Of a DNA stretch of 64,000 nucleotides, positions 44,601 to 54,255 are shown in pieces (position 1 is the first letter of the stretch; each line of letters opens with the position of its first letter). This DNA is from Roseimaritima sediminicola (lineage in GTDB: Bacteria; Planctomycetota; Planctomycetia; Pirellulales; Pirellulaceae). The stretch covers positions 1 through 64,000 of the forward strand of contig NZ_WIAD01000008.1 of assembly GCF_009618275.1 (NCBI RefSeq), written 5' to 3'. The notes below the pieces were generated by a model. That model ran no database searches, was not told the origin of the DNA, and was given only the letters and a program-made list of their open reading frames with translations. The translations under genes and the position numbers were made by a program.

Positions 44601-45673
44601 TCGCTGTCCTCCCGATCCGACGACGACGACGACGACGCCTCGTCCTCTTCTTCGCTCCGCGAGCGGCCGTCGATCACCACGGCGTGGCGGCCCTGGGATT
44701 GAAAGTAACGAGCGACGACGGCCGAGTAGCCGTGGGTGACCCACAGGGTTTCCGGATCACACGTGTTGACCGCTTCGATCAATGACGGCCAGTCGACGTG
44801 GTCACTGACCACGAAACCACGATCGAGAGCACGTCGCCGCCGGGCACCGCGGACCGCCATCCAACCGCTGGCCATCGCCGTGCTGACCTTACCGAACCGC
44901 CGCATCCACGGCGTGCCGTGCGCACTGGGTACGGCGACCACCATCGCTCCGCTCCAGTCCGGTTTTCCTTCGACCGCGCCTACGTACCTCGTCGGCGGCA
45001 GACCGACGCCGGTATCTCGGTACGCCGCTACGCCCTTTTCGACGGCACCATGCGTAAAGATTGGACCGATCGCTGGGTCCAACATCGCCAGCAACCGCTG
45101 GCTCTTGCCCACGGCGTAACCGTACAGCACGCTGCAGCGACCGGCGTCACGATTGGCGCGCCACCAGTCGTTGATCTCACCAGCGGTCACGTCATTGGGT
45201 TTCCAGCGATAGATGGGCAGGCCGAACGTCGACTCCGTGATCATCAGGTGGCAACGTACCGGTTCCCAATCGGCACAGGTGGGATCTGCATCCAGTTTGT
45301 AATCGCCCATCGCCACGGCCACTCGACCGCGATGTTCGATGCGCACCTGGGCGGATCCCAGCATGTGACCGGCCGGATGAAAGGAGACGCGGACGCCGCG
45401 GATCGTGATCGTTTCGCCGTAGGGCAGAAACTGGAATTCCGCATCTTTGTTCATTCGCATCCGCAGCAGATGTTCGCTGTCGCTGGCGGCCAGGTAGCGC
45501 CGGCAACCCCAACGGGCGTGATCGGTGTGAGCGTGCGTGACGACGGCGTGGTCCACCGGCCTCTGCGGATCCACGTAGAAATCACCGGCCGCGCAGTACA
45601 ATCCTCGATCCGTCACACTCAGGACGTCCTCCAGCGGACTTGTTGTCGCGGGCTTCGCTGCGTCTGCGATCAT
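44597..45673 (-). CDS. Ligase-associated MBL-fold DNA exonuclease
   Basis: 358 residues. Metallo-beta-lactamase/beta-CASP-like motifs: HAVVTHAHTDHARWGCRRYL (HxHxDH), HPAGHMLGSAQVRIEHRGR, VAMGDYKLDADPTCADWEPV, FVVSDHVDWPSLIEAV and LWVTHGYS. Family processes DNA ends 3'-to-5' next to a ligase. C-terminal 20 residues form an acidic Ser-rich tail (EEEDEASSSSSS). ATG 45673 overlaps the udgX stop by 4 nt. Confidence 0.92.
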
Positions 45674-47169
45674 TGCACGGCCACCCGTTGAAGGTCTTGA
45701 ATCAATTGCTCACGCATCTGCGCCGCCCGTCCCGCATCGGGCATGCGCAGGATAGCGGCCGGATGCCAAGTCGCGATCGTCCGCGGGCTCCATTCGGTCT
45801 GAAACACCTTGCCGCGGCTTCGCGAGATGCGAAAGTCGCGTCCAAAAATCGCCTGCGCCGGCGTGGCACCCAAACACACCAAGGACTGCGGTTGAATTTC
45901 CGCAATCTCCGCTTCCAGCCACGGCCGACAAGCGAAGATTTCGCGGGAGTTCGGTTTCTGGTGCAGCCGACGCTTGCCGCGCTGGGACGGTTTAAACTTG
46001 AAATGCTTGACCACGTTCGTGACGTACACCTCGCCGCGGTCGACGTCCGCTTGCGCGAGGGCTTGATCGAGCAACTGTCCGGCCGGGCCGACGAAAGGGC
46101 GTCCCACCAGGTCCTCTTGATCGCCGGGCTGTTCGCCGACGAACATGACCTGGGCCCCGGCCGGTCCTTCGCCGAACACCGTTTGCGTGGCACAGCGGTG
46201 CAGGTCACAGGCGTGACAGCGGGCGGCCGCCTGGCGAAGACTGGGCAGATCCCGATCGGCGGGCATGAACTTGGTGGCCGTATCGGCAAAACCTTCGTGA
46301 TGCTGGATCATCGCTTCGGCCCGGCCCGGCGCGGCGCTGAGCAGATCGGCGATCAGTTCCGCCTCGGGAAGCGTGGGCCAGTGACGCACCGGCATCTCTC
46401 GCTTCATCGCCCGTACCTTCAATCGAGCCGGATTGAAGATCGATCCATAGTAGGTTTTCCACAGCTGTTCCAGTTCGTCGCCCTCGGGAGCTTCGCTGGC
46501 CGGCACGCCGTCGCCGTACTGCAAGTGCGTCCCATCCCACGTCGCCGATTCATGGGGCGTCAGGATGGTCCAACGCATGCCTCGGAAGCGGCGGGAGAAA
46601 AACGGAGCGGCCAGCCGCATGATCTGGTGGTCCGGTCGATGCCAAGCGACGAAGGCTTCGCCGCCGGTGTCGTCGGTGACTTTTCGAAAACGCACGAAGG
46701 CCTTCATCTTGTGAACGTCCCGCGTGACCGCCTTTTCCATTCGCCGCAGTTGCAACACATCGTCGTCGGTCGATATCCGCAGCAAGAACGGTTCGTCGTG
46801 ACTGATCCGCCAGAGCGTTCGATACAGCAGTTGCCAGCGGCCCGGATCCCGGTGGCAAGCGACTGTGCGAGCGAGATCCAAAAAGGCCTTGGGCACGCGC
46901 GGGGCAGCGGCGGCGGTGGTGGCGGCGGCTTCGCTCGACCTGGCAGGCGAACGGGACGAAGTGGTCGAACCGGGCGAACGGGGAGGACCGGGCGAACGGG
47001 GAGAAGTGGGCGGCGCCGCCTCGGGATCCGCCGCATCGCAGGCGGCGAAGAGATCGGCCGAGCCGTCGGGGGCGGAGAACCGCACTGCGCTCGGCTGCAC
47101 GCCGGAACGCAACATCGCTCTGGCCGCCGCGCGCCAGTCATCGAATGTCTGGACCGTTACGAACTGCAT
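45670..47169 (-). CDS. udgX: DUF4130-UdgX fusion (uracil-DNA glycosylase superfamily)
   Basis: 499 residues from ATG 47169. Residues about 90-265 are DUF4130 (RTLWRISHDEPFLLRISTDD, HKMKAFVRFRKVTD, FVAWHRPDH) with a Pro/Ser-rich low-complexity insert before it. Residues about 300-499 are UdgX: 4Fe-4S Cys (CHACDLHRCATQ), GEQPGDQEDLVGRPFVGPAG, TNVVKHFKFKP and the UdgX-only R-loop KRRLHQKP with crosslinking H403, then ATWHPAAILR. UdgX binds uracil in DNA covalently through this His. Operon with the rSAM gene 16 nt upstream and the exonuclease overlapping downstream. Confidence 0.93.
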   Translation of the reverse strand: MQFVTVQTFDDWRAAARAMLRSGVQPSAVRFSAPDGSADLFAACDAADPEAAPPTSPRSPGPPRSPGSTTSSRSPARSSEAAATTAAAAPRVPKAFLDLARTVACHRDPGRWQLLYRTLWRISHDEPFLLRISTDDDVLQLRRMEKAVTRDVHKMKAFVRFRKVTDDTGGEAFVAWHRPDHQIMRLAAPFFSRRFRGMRWTILTPHESATWDGTHLQYGDGVPASEAPEGDELEQLWKTYYGSIFNPARLKVRAMKREMPVRHWPTLPEAELIADLLSAAPGRAEAMIQHHEGFADTATKFMPADRDLPSLRQAAARCHACDLHRCATQTVFGEGPAGAQVMFVGEQPGDQEDLVGRPFVGPAGQLLDQALAQADVDRGEVYVTNVVKHFKFKPSQRGKRRLHQKPNSREIFACRPWLEAEIAEIQPQSLVCLGATPAQAIFGRDFRISRSRGKVFQTEWSPRTIATWHPAAILRMPDAGRAAQMREQLIQDLQRVAVQ

Positions 47170-47185
47170 CGCGACCTCGCGTTTG

Positions 47186-48439
47186 TCAAACCTCACCGGA
47201 TCGCGCAGAACTGGCCGCATCGAACAACATTAATTGTTGCGAAGACGGCCGGACGCGGCGCGATAGATCGACCTTGTCCAACGCGGAAACACCGGGATTG
47301 TAGTCCGCCGTCAACACGAACACTTTGGTCCGATTCCAAGCCACTCGCATCTTCTTGAGGTCCGCCACGCGCAGCGGTTTGTAGCGGCGGATCGAGAGGA
47401 TCCGATCGACACTGCGGACGCCGATGCCGGGGATTCGCAGCAGTTCTTCACGCGCCGCCCGGTTGACGTCGACCGGGAAGAAATGCCGGTTGGCCAATGC
47501 CCAAGCCAGTTTGGGATCGATGTCCAGCGACAGGTTCTGATCGGCTTCGGCCACGATCTCCTCGGCGGCAAATCCGTAAAACCGCATCAGCCAATCGGCT
47601 TGATACAGGCGGTGCTCGCGAACCAGCGGCGGCGACTTTCCCGGCAACCGAGCGTCGGCGTGCGGGATCGGGCTGTATGCGGAATAGTAGACGCGGCGCA
47701 GTTTCTGGTCGCCGTACAGTTCCGACGCCGTCTTCAACACCTCCACGTCCGGCGTGGGCGTCGCGCCGACGATCATCTGCGTGCTCTGACCGGCCGGTGC
47801 ATAACGCGGGGCTTTGAATCCCGCCGCCCGATCTTCGCTGTGTTCCTGAATCTTCTCGCGGATGCCGCCCATCGCTTCGACGATCTGCGGCTTCTTCTTC
47901 TCCGGCGCCAGTTGTACCAGGTCTTGTTCGGTGGGCAATTCGATATTCACGCTCAAGCGATCCGCCCACAAACCGGCTTCCTGGATCAGCGCGTCACTGG
48001 CGTTGGGGATCGTCTTCAGATGGATGTAACCGCCGTAGCGATGATCGGTGCGCAGCGTTTTCGCGACCGCGATCAATTGTTCCATCGTGTAGTCGGAGTT
48101 TTGGATGATTCCGGAACTAAGGAACAAGCCTTCGATGTAGTTGCGTTTGTAAAAATCCATCGTCAGCGTGACGACTTCATCGACCGTAAACCGGGCTCGC
48201 GGTGTATCGCTGGAGATGCGATTGACGCAGTACTGGCAGTCGTAGATGCAGTAGTTGGTCAGCAGGATTTTCAGCAACGAAACACAGCGACCGTCGGGCG
48301 TATAGCTGTGGCAGATACCCATCCCTTCGGTACTGCCGATCTCGCTTCCGGGACGCGTGGTTTTCGCACCGCTGCTGGCACAGGATGCGTCGTACTTGGC
48401 CGCATCGGCCAGGATTGCCAGCTTGTCGCGAATTTCCAC
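47186..48439 (-). CDS. Radical SAM protein linked to UdgX (putative DNA repair)
   Basis: 417 residues from GTG 48439. Radical SAM Cys motif LTNYCIYDCQYCVNRISSD (CxxxCxxC), SSGIIQNSDYTMEQLIAVAK, GYIHLKTIPNASD, LSVNIELPTEQDL; a C-terminal helix-hairpin-helix (REELLRIPGIGVRSVDRI) for DNA binding. Known as the rSAM partner of UdgX/DUF4130 proteins; its reaction has not been established. First gene of the five-gene repair operon. Confidence 0.92.
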   Translation of the reverse strand: MEIRDKLAILADAAKYDASCASSGAKTTRPGSEIGSTEGMGICHSYTPDGRCVSLLKILLTNYCIYDCQYCVNRISSDTPRARFTVDEVVTLTMDFYKRNYIEGLFLSSGIIQNSDYTMEQLIAVAKTLRTDHRYGGYIHLKTIPNASDALIQEAGLWADRLSVNIELPTEQDLVQLAPEKKKPQIVEAMGGIREKIQEHSEDRAAGFKAPRYAPAGQSTQMIVGATPTPDVEVLKTASELYGDQKLRRVYYSAYSPIPHADARLPGKSPPLVREHRLYQADWLMRFYGFAAEEIVAEADQNLSLDIDPKLAWALANRHFFPVDVNRAAREELLRIPGIGVRSVDRILSIRRYKPLRVADLKKMRVAWNRTKVFVLTADYNPGVSALDKVDLSRRVRPSSQQLMLFDAASSARSGEV

Positions 48440-48484
48440 TATTAGGTTGTTCCGGTGTTGAAGGATTCCAAGCGTCCGCGGGCC

Positions 48485-49963
48485 TCAGCCATCCCACAGC
48501 ACGTTTTCGGCCAACGGGAATTGATGCGAGCGGCTTTCCAGAAAGTGCATCAGGTATCCGGCCGTGTTGGGAAACACGAACGTGTCTCCGACGCCGACGC
48601 CCTGATTAAACCGCATTTTCCGCAGCAGGATTAACTCGGATTCCATGCAATAAGCGCCCACCAAATAGCCTTCGCCGGGCTCGGTTCGTTCGTCGCGCTG
48701 GGCCGGTCCGGCGACCAGCAACGGGTCGACCAGGAAATCGGCACTGGTGGTCCGGCACTGGGTGCGATTCATCGACAGACCGATCAGCCAGAAACCATCG
48801 GGGTGGCGTTTGCGGTACTCGACTCGGGCGAGGGTAACCCCACAGCCATCCAGGATGCTGCGGCCGGGTTCGCACCGCAGCTGCAGCTGGCGACGACGCA
48901 CGGCCTGGGCGATGTTGCCCTGATCGGCCGGAGCGTCCAGCACGGTGCCCAGCCACCGCGGTCCGACCAGGCTCTGCCAATACGGGTACAAGCCCGGCGA
49001 CCCGTTGACCTGGCCCTCATGAACGTGCAGCCCCAGGGCATGGTTTTGAAACGTGACCTCGTCGCGCTCTTTGCGCAGGGCCTCGGCGTGCTGCTGCCAG
49101 AACGCCGTCCACTGCTCGCCGCTTTCCAGGTAACACATCGGAAAGCCGCCGCCCATGTCGAGGAACTCGATCGGGTGTCCCGCGGTGCGAAGCTGGTCGA
49201 TCAGTTTCAGCGACGCGTCGATGGCGGTCACACGTTGGCCGGCGTCGTAACCGTCCAGATGAAAATGAACGCCGCCCAGGCGAACCAGGTGGGCGTCGGG
49301 CTGGGCCCACAGGGCCGCGACCACGTCGGCCGCCTGGTCGATGTCGACACCGAACCGCGAAAATAATTTCTGGCCGTCGTGCTGGAAACCGCTGATCCGC
49401 AAAGCCACGCGAGCGGTTCGCTGGGCGGTACGCGCGACGGCTTCGATGCGTTGGTACTCATCGGCGTTGTCGATGGCGATCGTCACGCCGGCCGAGATGC
49501 AGCGGGCGATCAAAGCGATGTCTTTGACCGCGGCGGTACAAATCATTCGTTCCGATGCGACGCCCGCGTCCAGGACCTGCGTCAGTTCGACCTCGCTGGC
49601 CGTGTCGACGCCGGCACCGATTTCGTCGGCCGCATGGACGAAAGCCGTGGATTTGTTGGCTTTGCGTGCGAAGAAGACCTGGAAATCCAAGTGCCGATCC
49701 CTCGCGACGTCGCGCAGGGCTTCGATGTTGCGAACGAACGGTTCGGTCCGCAGCACATTCACCGGCGAGCCCCAGCGGTCCAGCAGGTGCGAGACGGTGG
49801 GCAGGGCCGCGGCGTCGGCGGGGGAATCGACCTGCGATGGGTTTTCACCGCGGGCGAGCAACAACTGCTGCATCCACGGTTCGAGACGGGCGTCCAGTGG
49901 CGGGGTGCCCTGGCAGGCGTTGCGGAGCTGGGCGATCGAGGGAGCGACGGAGGCGGTCATCAT
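48485..49963 (-). CDS. Type III PLP decarboxylase-like protein (Y4yA/SbnH family)
   Basis: 492 residues. Alanine-racemase-fold motifs: FQVFFARKANKSTAFV (PLP Lys), GAGVDTASEVELTQVLDAG, VHFHLDGYDAGQRV, FLDMGGGFPMCY, RCEPGRSILDGCG and AYCMESELILLRK (the D/E-rich substrate region). Closest to Y4yA and SbnH, which decarboxylate diamino acid conjugates; the substrate is not certain. ATG overlaps the FAD protein stop by ATGA. Confidence 0.83.
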   Translation of the reverse strand: MMTASVAPSIAQLRNACQGTPPLDARLEPWMQQLLLARGENPSQVDSPADAAALPTVSHLLDRWGSPVNVLRTEPFVRNIEALRDVARDRHLDFQVFFARKANKSTAFVHAADEIGAGVDTASEVELTQVLDAGVASERMICTAAVKDIALIARCISAGVTIAIDNADEYQRIEAVARTAQRTARVALRISGFQHDGQKLFSRFGVDIDQAADVVAALWAQPDAHLVRLGGVHFHLDGYDAGQRVTAIDASLKLIDQLRTAGHPIEFLDMGGGFPMCYLESGEQWTAFWQQHAEALRKERDEVTFQNHALGLHVHEGQVNGSPGLYPYWQSLVGPRWLGTVLDAPADQGNIAQAVRRRQLQLRCEPGRSILDGCGVTLARVEYRKRHPDGFWLIGLSMNRTQCRTTSADFLVDPLLVAGPAQRDERTEPGEGYLVGAYCMESELILLRKMRFNQGVGVGDTFVFPNTAGYLMHFLESRSHQFPLAENVLWDG

Positions 49964-51594
49964 GTGGTCTGAGGCTTTCGCTGGAGCTGATTGACGAGGG
50001 AATGGGCCCAGGCCGCACAGTGGCGGTGCAGCGTGCGGCTGAGCGTGTCATTGCCGATGATACAGCCTTCGGTGACGCGGCCCAGCACGGCCAATCCCGG
50101 CGTGGTCCGGCCATCGGCTCGTGTGGGACGCCCACAGCGATCGACCATCACGCCCTGGCCGCCGGGCTGGCGACGAATCCAGCCGTCACGCATCAGGATC
50201 GATAGCGGCGAATCATTGGGCCACTGATGCGGCGAAGCCAGGACGGCATCGATCTCGATGGCCTCGCTTGCGTCATCACCGGTGGGCTCAAGTCGCAGGA
50301 TTTTGGCGTCCAGCAGAGCCAGCATGCGGCCCAGATTCTCCGCCGGCGGTCCGAAGGCGATCCGTTCCATCTCGCGAGCGATTTGCGTAAAGGCCGGCCA
50401 ACTGTCGACGGCCAATCCGCCGTGGGACAGTTGCTCGACCATCGCCGGGTAGAGTTGCCGCCAAGCTTCGCCCAGCGCCCAACCGGCATCGGGTTGTCGG
50501 TTTCCGATCGCGATCGCGTAGGATTGACGCATACACTGTTCGGCCGCCGCCGCGGTCATCCGTCCGGCCGTGTACCGCTCGAACCACCGCTGGGGACACT
50601 CGACCGGTGACGTCGGCGCCGAGACGTGCTCGAGCGCCGCGGCCGCAGCTCGCAGCACCAGCGGCCAGATCTGGCTTTCAAAATCGAAGCCCTGCGGCGG
50701 TTTCTCTAACGCCTCGATCTCTCGCCGCAGCGGGCTCCATAACCCTCGGCAGTGCAGCGACGCGTCCAGTTCTCGGTCGTCCGCTTTGGCCAGCATCGGA
50801 CGCATCGACCGCGAGTGCGGCACGATGGCGGCGGGTTCCCAGCCGCTGGGTTGGTAGATGAATCCGTTGGCCGAACGCAAGAATCGACCGCCACGACCTT
50901 CGGTCAGGGCCAGCGTGGCGTCGATCCAAGTTAAAGCAAAGCCGCGGATCGTTACGTTTGCGCCCGCTGGCACACGCAGCGGCGACAGCTGGCGGTCCAC
51001 CGGATACACCATCGCCCGGCCGCGACGCCAACCCTGATGGCCGACCGTCATGACCACTTCGTCGTAGGGTCGAGGCTCGTCTTCACTGCAGACCCACCAC
51101 TGATTCGAGCGGCGCCGCAGCGCCCGGACCGATTGTCGGCGAATTTCGACGGACATCCCGCCGGGCAGACCTTCGAGCACTCGATCAAAGCAATCCTCGA
51201 GGTAACGCCCCACGACGGCACGTGGCAAGGTTGCGTCGGGATCGGCCCAACGAGGATAACGCTGCTGTAACCACATCAACAGCGACGGCCGCTGGTCGCC
51301 GGTCCGATCGGGCGACCAGGCGTTGATGTGTTTCACCGCAAAGTTCATCCGCAGGTACCGCGGCTGGTCGGGGGCGTACACGTTGCCCGCACCGGGCGTC
51401 GACGTCGGCTCGAACAGCGTCACGTGAACCGGACGACAGACCGCGGAAGCTGTGATGGCGCTTGCCAAACTTTCCAAGCAGTACAGCCCACGGGGGCCGC
51501 CGCCGACGATGGCAACCCGCATCGGTGGCGTGGGTTCGTCGGACATCGCTGTTGAGAGAGGTGGAGGCGAAGAAGGAAGGACCTGCGTCGGCAT
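49960..51594 (-). CDS. FAD/NAD(P)-binding oxidoreductase (NAD_binding_9 type)
   Basis: 544 residues from ATG 51594, coupled to the upstream stop (TAATG). Rossmann motif MRVAIVGGGPRGLYCLESL near the N-terminus, LRMNFAVKHINAWSPDR, VVMTVGHQGWRRGRAM, NVTIRGFALTWIDATLAL. Family of single-component FAD-dependent enzymes found beside PLP enzymes; the reaction is unknown. It replaces the SbnB-type dehydrogenase expected in a Sbn-like route. Confidence 0.8.
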   Translation of the reverse strand: MPTQVLPSSPPPLSTAMSDEPTPPMRVAIVGGGPRGLYCLESLASAITASAVCRPVHVTLFEPTSTPGAGNVYAPDQPRYLRMNFAVKHINAWSPDRTGDQRPSLLMWLQQRYPRWADPDATLPRAVVGRYLEDCFDRVLEGLPGGMSVEIRRQSVRALRRRSNQWWVCSEDEPRPYDEVVMTVGHQGWRRGRAMVYPVDRQLSPLRVPAGANVTIRGFALTWIDATLALTEGRGGRFLRSANGFIYQPSGWEPAAIVPHSRSMRPMLAKADDRELDASLHCRGLWSPLRREIEALEKPPQGFDFESQIWPLVLRAAAAALEHVSAPTSPVECPQRWFERYTAGRMTAAAAEQCMRQSYAIAIGNRQPDAGWALGEAWRQLYPAMVEQLSHGGLAVDSWPAFTQIAREMERIAFGPPAENLGRMLALLDAKILRLEPTGDDASEAIEIDAVLASPHQWPNDSPLSILMRDGWIRRQPGGQGVMVDRCGRPTRADGRTTPGLAVLGRVTEGCIIGNDTLSRTLHRHCAAWAHSLVNQLQRKPQTT

Positions 51595-52688
51595 TATTGA
51601 TTGTCCTCGGCAAAGGACGGCGAACCGGTGGGTTCGGCCACGCGTCGCTGAAGTTCTGCGGCGGAACAATCCAGCCGCTGCTGCACCCACTGGTCGTCGA
51701 AAACCGTTTCCAGATAGCGGGTGCCCGAGTCATGCAGGATCGCCACGCAGGTTTTGCCGACCAGTTCGTCCTGTTGTCGCCGGATCGTTTCCAGCACTCC
51801 GCCGGCCGAACCTCCAACCAAGACGGCTTCGCGCTGGGCCGCCCGCCGACATCCGACGACACAGTCCAAGTCGCTGACGCGGCAGACCTGGTCGAAGTGT
51901 TGATTGCGAGCCAGATGGGGCACGCGGCCGGCGCCCAGGCCAGGAATAAACCGCCGGCCCGCGGTGCCGCCGAACAATACGCTGCCGACCGCATCGACGG
52001 CCACCACCCGGGTGTGACGGCCTCGCCTGCGCAGATAGTCGCGGCAGCCCCGCGCCGTGCCCGTGCTGCTGGTCGCCACAAACAGGTAATCGATCTGTCC
52101 ATCGAGGGCCGCATCGATTTCCTGGATCGTGCCCAGGAAATGGGATCGCGGATTGGCCTTGTTGGCGTACTGATTCGGCCAGTACGCGCCAGGAAGGGCA
52201 TCCAGTAAGTGCTGCACGCGTTGCAGCCGAGCCGTTAAGAAGTCGCCATTGACCGGTTGGTCGACGCGGTCGATCTCCGCCCCCAACGCCCGCATGATCG
52301 CGACGTTCTGTGCTTGCGCATTGGGGTCGACGACGCAGTGAAACCGCAGACCGTGGTAGCGGCACACCTGAGCCAGACCGATGCCCATGTTACCCGAAGA
52401 GGATTCGACGATGGTCGAAGATTGATCGATCCGGCCGCGCTGCAGCGCTTGTTCGATCATCTGCCGGGCCGGGCGATCCTTGGCGCTGCCGCCCGGGTTG
52501 GCCGCCTCCAGTTTGACCAGTAGATCAACCTGCGGGTGGTCGAGATAATGCCGAAGCCGGATCAGAGGGGTCTTGCCGATCGCATCGAGGATGCCTTCGG
52601 CACAGGCGTCTGTAGATGCACAGGCGTCTGTGGGGGGAGGCAAAGAAGCGGAAACCGAGGGCGTTTCGTAGGTCTGAAGCATGGTCAT
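51594..52688 (-). CDS. PLP-dependent cysteine-synthase-like protein (SbnA/Y4xP type)
   Basis: 364 residues from ATG 52688. OAS-sulfhydrylase fold: IGKTPLIRLRHYLD, EAANPGGSAKDRPARQMIEQ (PLP Lys), VESSSGNMGIGLAQVCRYHG, LFVATSSTGTARGCRDYLRR, LVGGSAGGVLETIRRQQ. SbnA uses O-phosphoserine and glutamate to make a diaminopropionate precursor; the sequence suggests that subclass but does not prove it. Start of the three-gene operon. ASTDACA-type short repeats near the N-terminus. Confidence 0.83.
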   Translation of the reverse strand: MTMLQTYETPSVSASLPPPTDACASTDACAEGILDAIGKTPLIRLRHYLDHPQVDLLVKLEAANPGGSAKDRPARQMIEQALQRGRIDQSSTIVESSSGNMGIGLAQVCRYHGLRFHCVVDPNAQAQNVAIMRALGAEIDRVDQPVNGDFLTARLQRVQHLLDALPGAYWPNQYANKANPRSHFLGTIQEIDAALDGQIDYLFVATSSTGTARGCRDYLRRRGRHTRVVAVDAVGSVLFGGTAGRRFIPGLGAGRVPHLARNQHFDQVCRVSDLDCVVGCRRAAQREAVLVGGSAGGVLETIRRQQDELVGKTCVAILHDSGTRYLETVFDDQWVQQRLDCSAAELQRRVAEPTGSPSFAEDNQ

Positions 52689-52844
52689 GTTCGTGGCTTG
52701 AGGATGGTCTTCTGCCAGCGGCTCGCACGCCTGCGACCCGGTGCTTGGGGGTGGGGCGAACGGCTGTTGCACATGACGTGCCAATGCGTCTATTGACGAT
52801 TGGCCATACAATGAACCATGGCGTATCAAGGAGACGCTTTCGAT

Positions 52845-54095
52845 ATGGGGTTTGCCGACAAGTTCGCAATCGCGCTTGCCCAGCACGCCTCCGGCGCAAC
52901 ACGCGGCGGTGCGGCGTGGCATCACGCGATTCGCTGGGCCGATGTGATCGACGTGTTGATCGTCGCGGTACTGCTGTACGTCGCGTTCAGTTGGTTTCGA
53001 ACTCGCGCGTCACGCTCGCTGGGTGTGGTGCTGTTGTTGCTGGGCGGTGTCTTTTCGCTCGCCCGCAGCCTAGACCTGTACCTGACGATGATGGCGTTTC
53101 AGTACGGCGCGATTGCCTTGGTGCTGGCGCTGGTAGTGGTGTTCCAGCAGGACATCCGCCACGGCTTTGAAAGGTTAACGTCCTTCGCCCTCTGGGATCG
53201 TCCCGCCGGGAGGTCGCGGACGCAGGAGGTGGTCGATGTGATTTTGGAAGCGGTCGCGCACATGTCTCGCGAGCGGACCGGGGCGTTGATCGTGTTTCCG
53301 GGCAAAGAGCCGCTGGATCGACATCTGCGTGGCGGCGTCACGGTCGATGCAGAGATCAGCCTGCCGTTGTTGCTGAGTATCTTTCACTCGGCTTCACCCG
53401 GTCACGATGGAGCGATCCTCGTGGAAGGCCGCCGAATCCGCTCGCTGGGCCTCCATCTGCCGCTGACCCGAAACGTCGAACGGTTGGGGCTGGGCGGCAC
53501 GCGACACGCCGCCGCTCTGGGGTTGGCCGACTGCTGTGACGCCCTGGTGTTGGTTGTCTCGGAGGAACGCGGCACGGTGTCGCTCGCCCAGCACGGCAGC
53601 CTGGACGCGGTGGATCCGGAAACCTTGGCCGAACGGCTGGGAGGCTTTTGCGAATGCGGAGGTGAACCGCAGACGGCGCGGAATCCCGCCCAGCGTCGGC
53701 TGCGAAGCCTGGGGACACAGTTGGCCGCGCTGGCGGTCGCGATGTTGTTGTGGTTCGGCTTTGCCTACCACACCGACACCGTTCAACGAACGTTCGTGGT
53801 ACCGATCGAGTATCGCAACCTGGCCGAGGGCTGGCAGATCGAAGAGCCCAACCCCACGCATGCGGAAGTGACGATCAGCGGCAGCGAGACCGCTTTTTCG
53901 TTGCTTGACGCCAGCGGGATCGCGGTCTCCTTGGAATTCGATTCGCCACCTCAAAAGCGGATTTATTCCTGGGCCACCGAACCGAATTTGACCGGCGTCG
54001 AATCGGAGCTGCAGATCGAACGCGTCTCGCCCGCTTCGGTCACCGTCGCCATCGACCAAGAGCCCCCGCCGGCCCAGGCCCCAGCCACCCCGTAG
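52845..54095 (+). CDS. Diadenylate cyclase-YbbR fusion (CdaA-CdaR-like)
   Basis: 416 residues from ATG 52845, chosen for the AAGGAG 11 nt upstream; ATG 52818 is also possible. N-terminal TM helices (WADVIDVLIVAVLLYVAFSW, LGVVLLLLGGVFSLARSLDL, FQYGAIALVLALVVVF), then a DAC domain with HSASPGHDGAILVEGRRI and GTRHAAALGLADCCDALVLV, a further TM (LGTQLAALAVAMLLWFGFAY) and a YbbR-like region (VPIEYRNLAEGW, TISGSETAFSLLDASG). Would make c-di-AMP, but the second Arg of RHR is Ala. Divergent from the PLP operon. Confidence 0.85.
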   Translation: MGFADKFAIALAQHASGATRGGAAWHHAIRWADVIDVLIVAVLLYVAFSWFRTRASRSLGVVLLLLGGVFSLARSLDLYLTMMAFQYGAIALVLALVVVFQQDIRHGFERLTSFALWDRPAGRSRTQEVVDVILEAVAHMSRERTGALIVFPGKEPLDRHLRGGVTVDAEISLPLLLSIFHSASPGHDGAILVEGRRIRSLGLHLPLTRNVERLGLGGTRHAAALGLADCCDALVLVVSEERGTVSLAQHGSLDAVDPETLAERLGGFCECGGEPQTARNPAQRRLRSLGTQLAALAVAMLLWFGFAYHTDTVQRTFVVPIEYRNLAEGWQIEEPNPTHAEVTISGSETAFSLLDASGIAVSLEFDSPPQKRIYSWATEPNLTGVESELQIERVSPASVTVAIDQEPPPAQAPATP

Positions 54096-54255
54096 CTGAA
54101 GTCGCCAGACTTTGGATCCGCAACCCTACGTCCAAACTCTGGCGAGTTCGGCTACGGAGGGAGCGTTTTCATCGCTCGCGGGCATGCAATATGCAGCAGC
54201 CTTTCAAACCTCGCTACTTGGGTCCGCCCTCCTCGTAACCCCATCCCCAATCATC

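Noticed and set aside
48485-52688. Complete siderophore cluster
   Set aside because: No NIS synthetase, NRPS, exporter or receptor gene is in the window; only the precursor-type genes are present.
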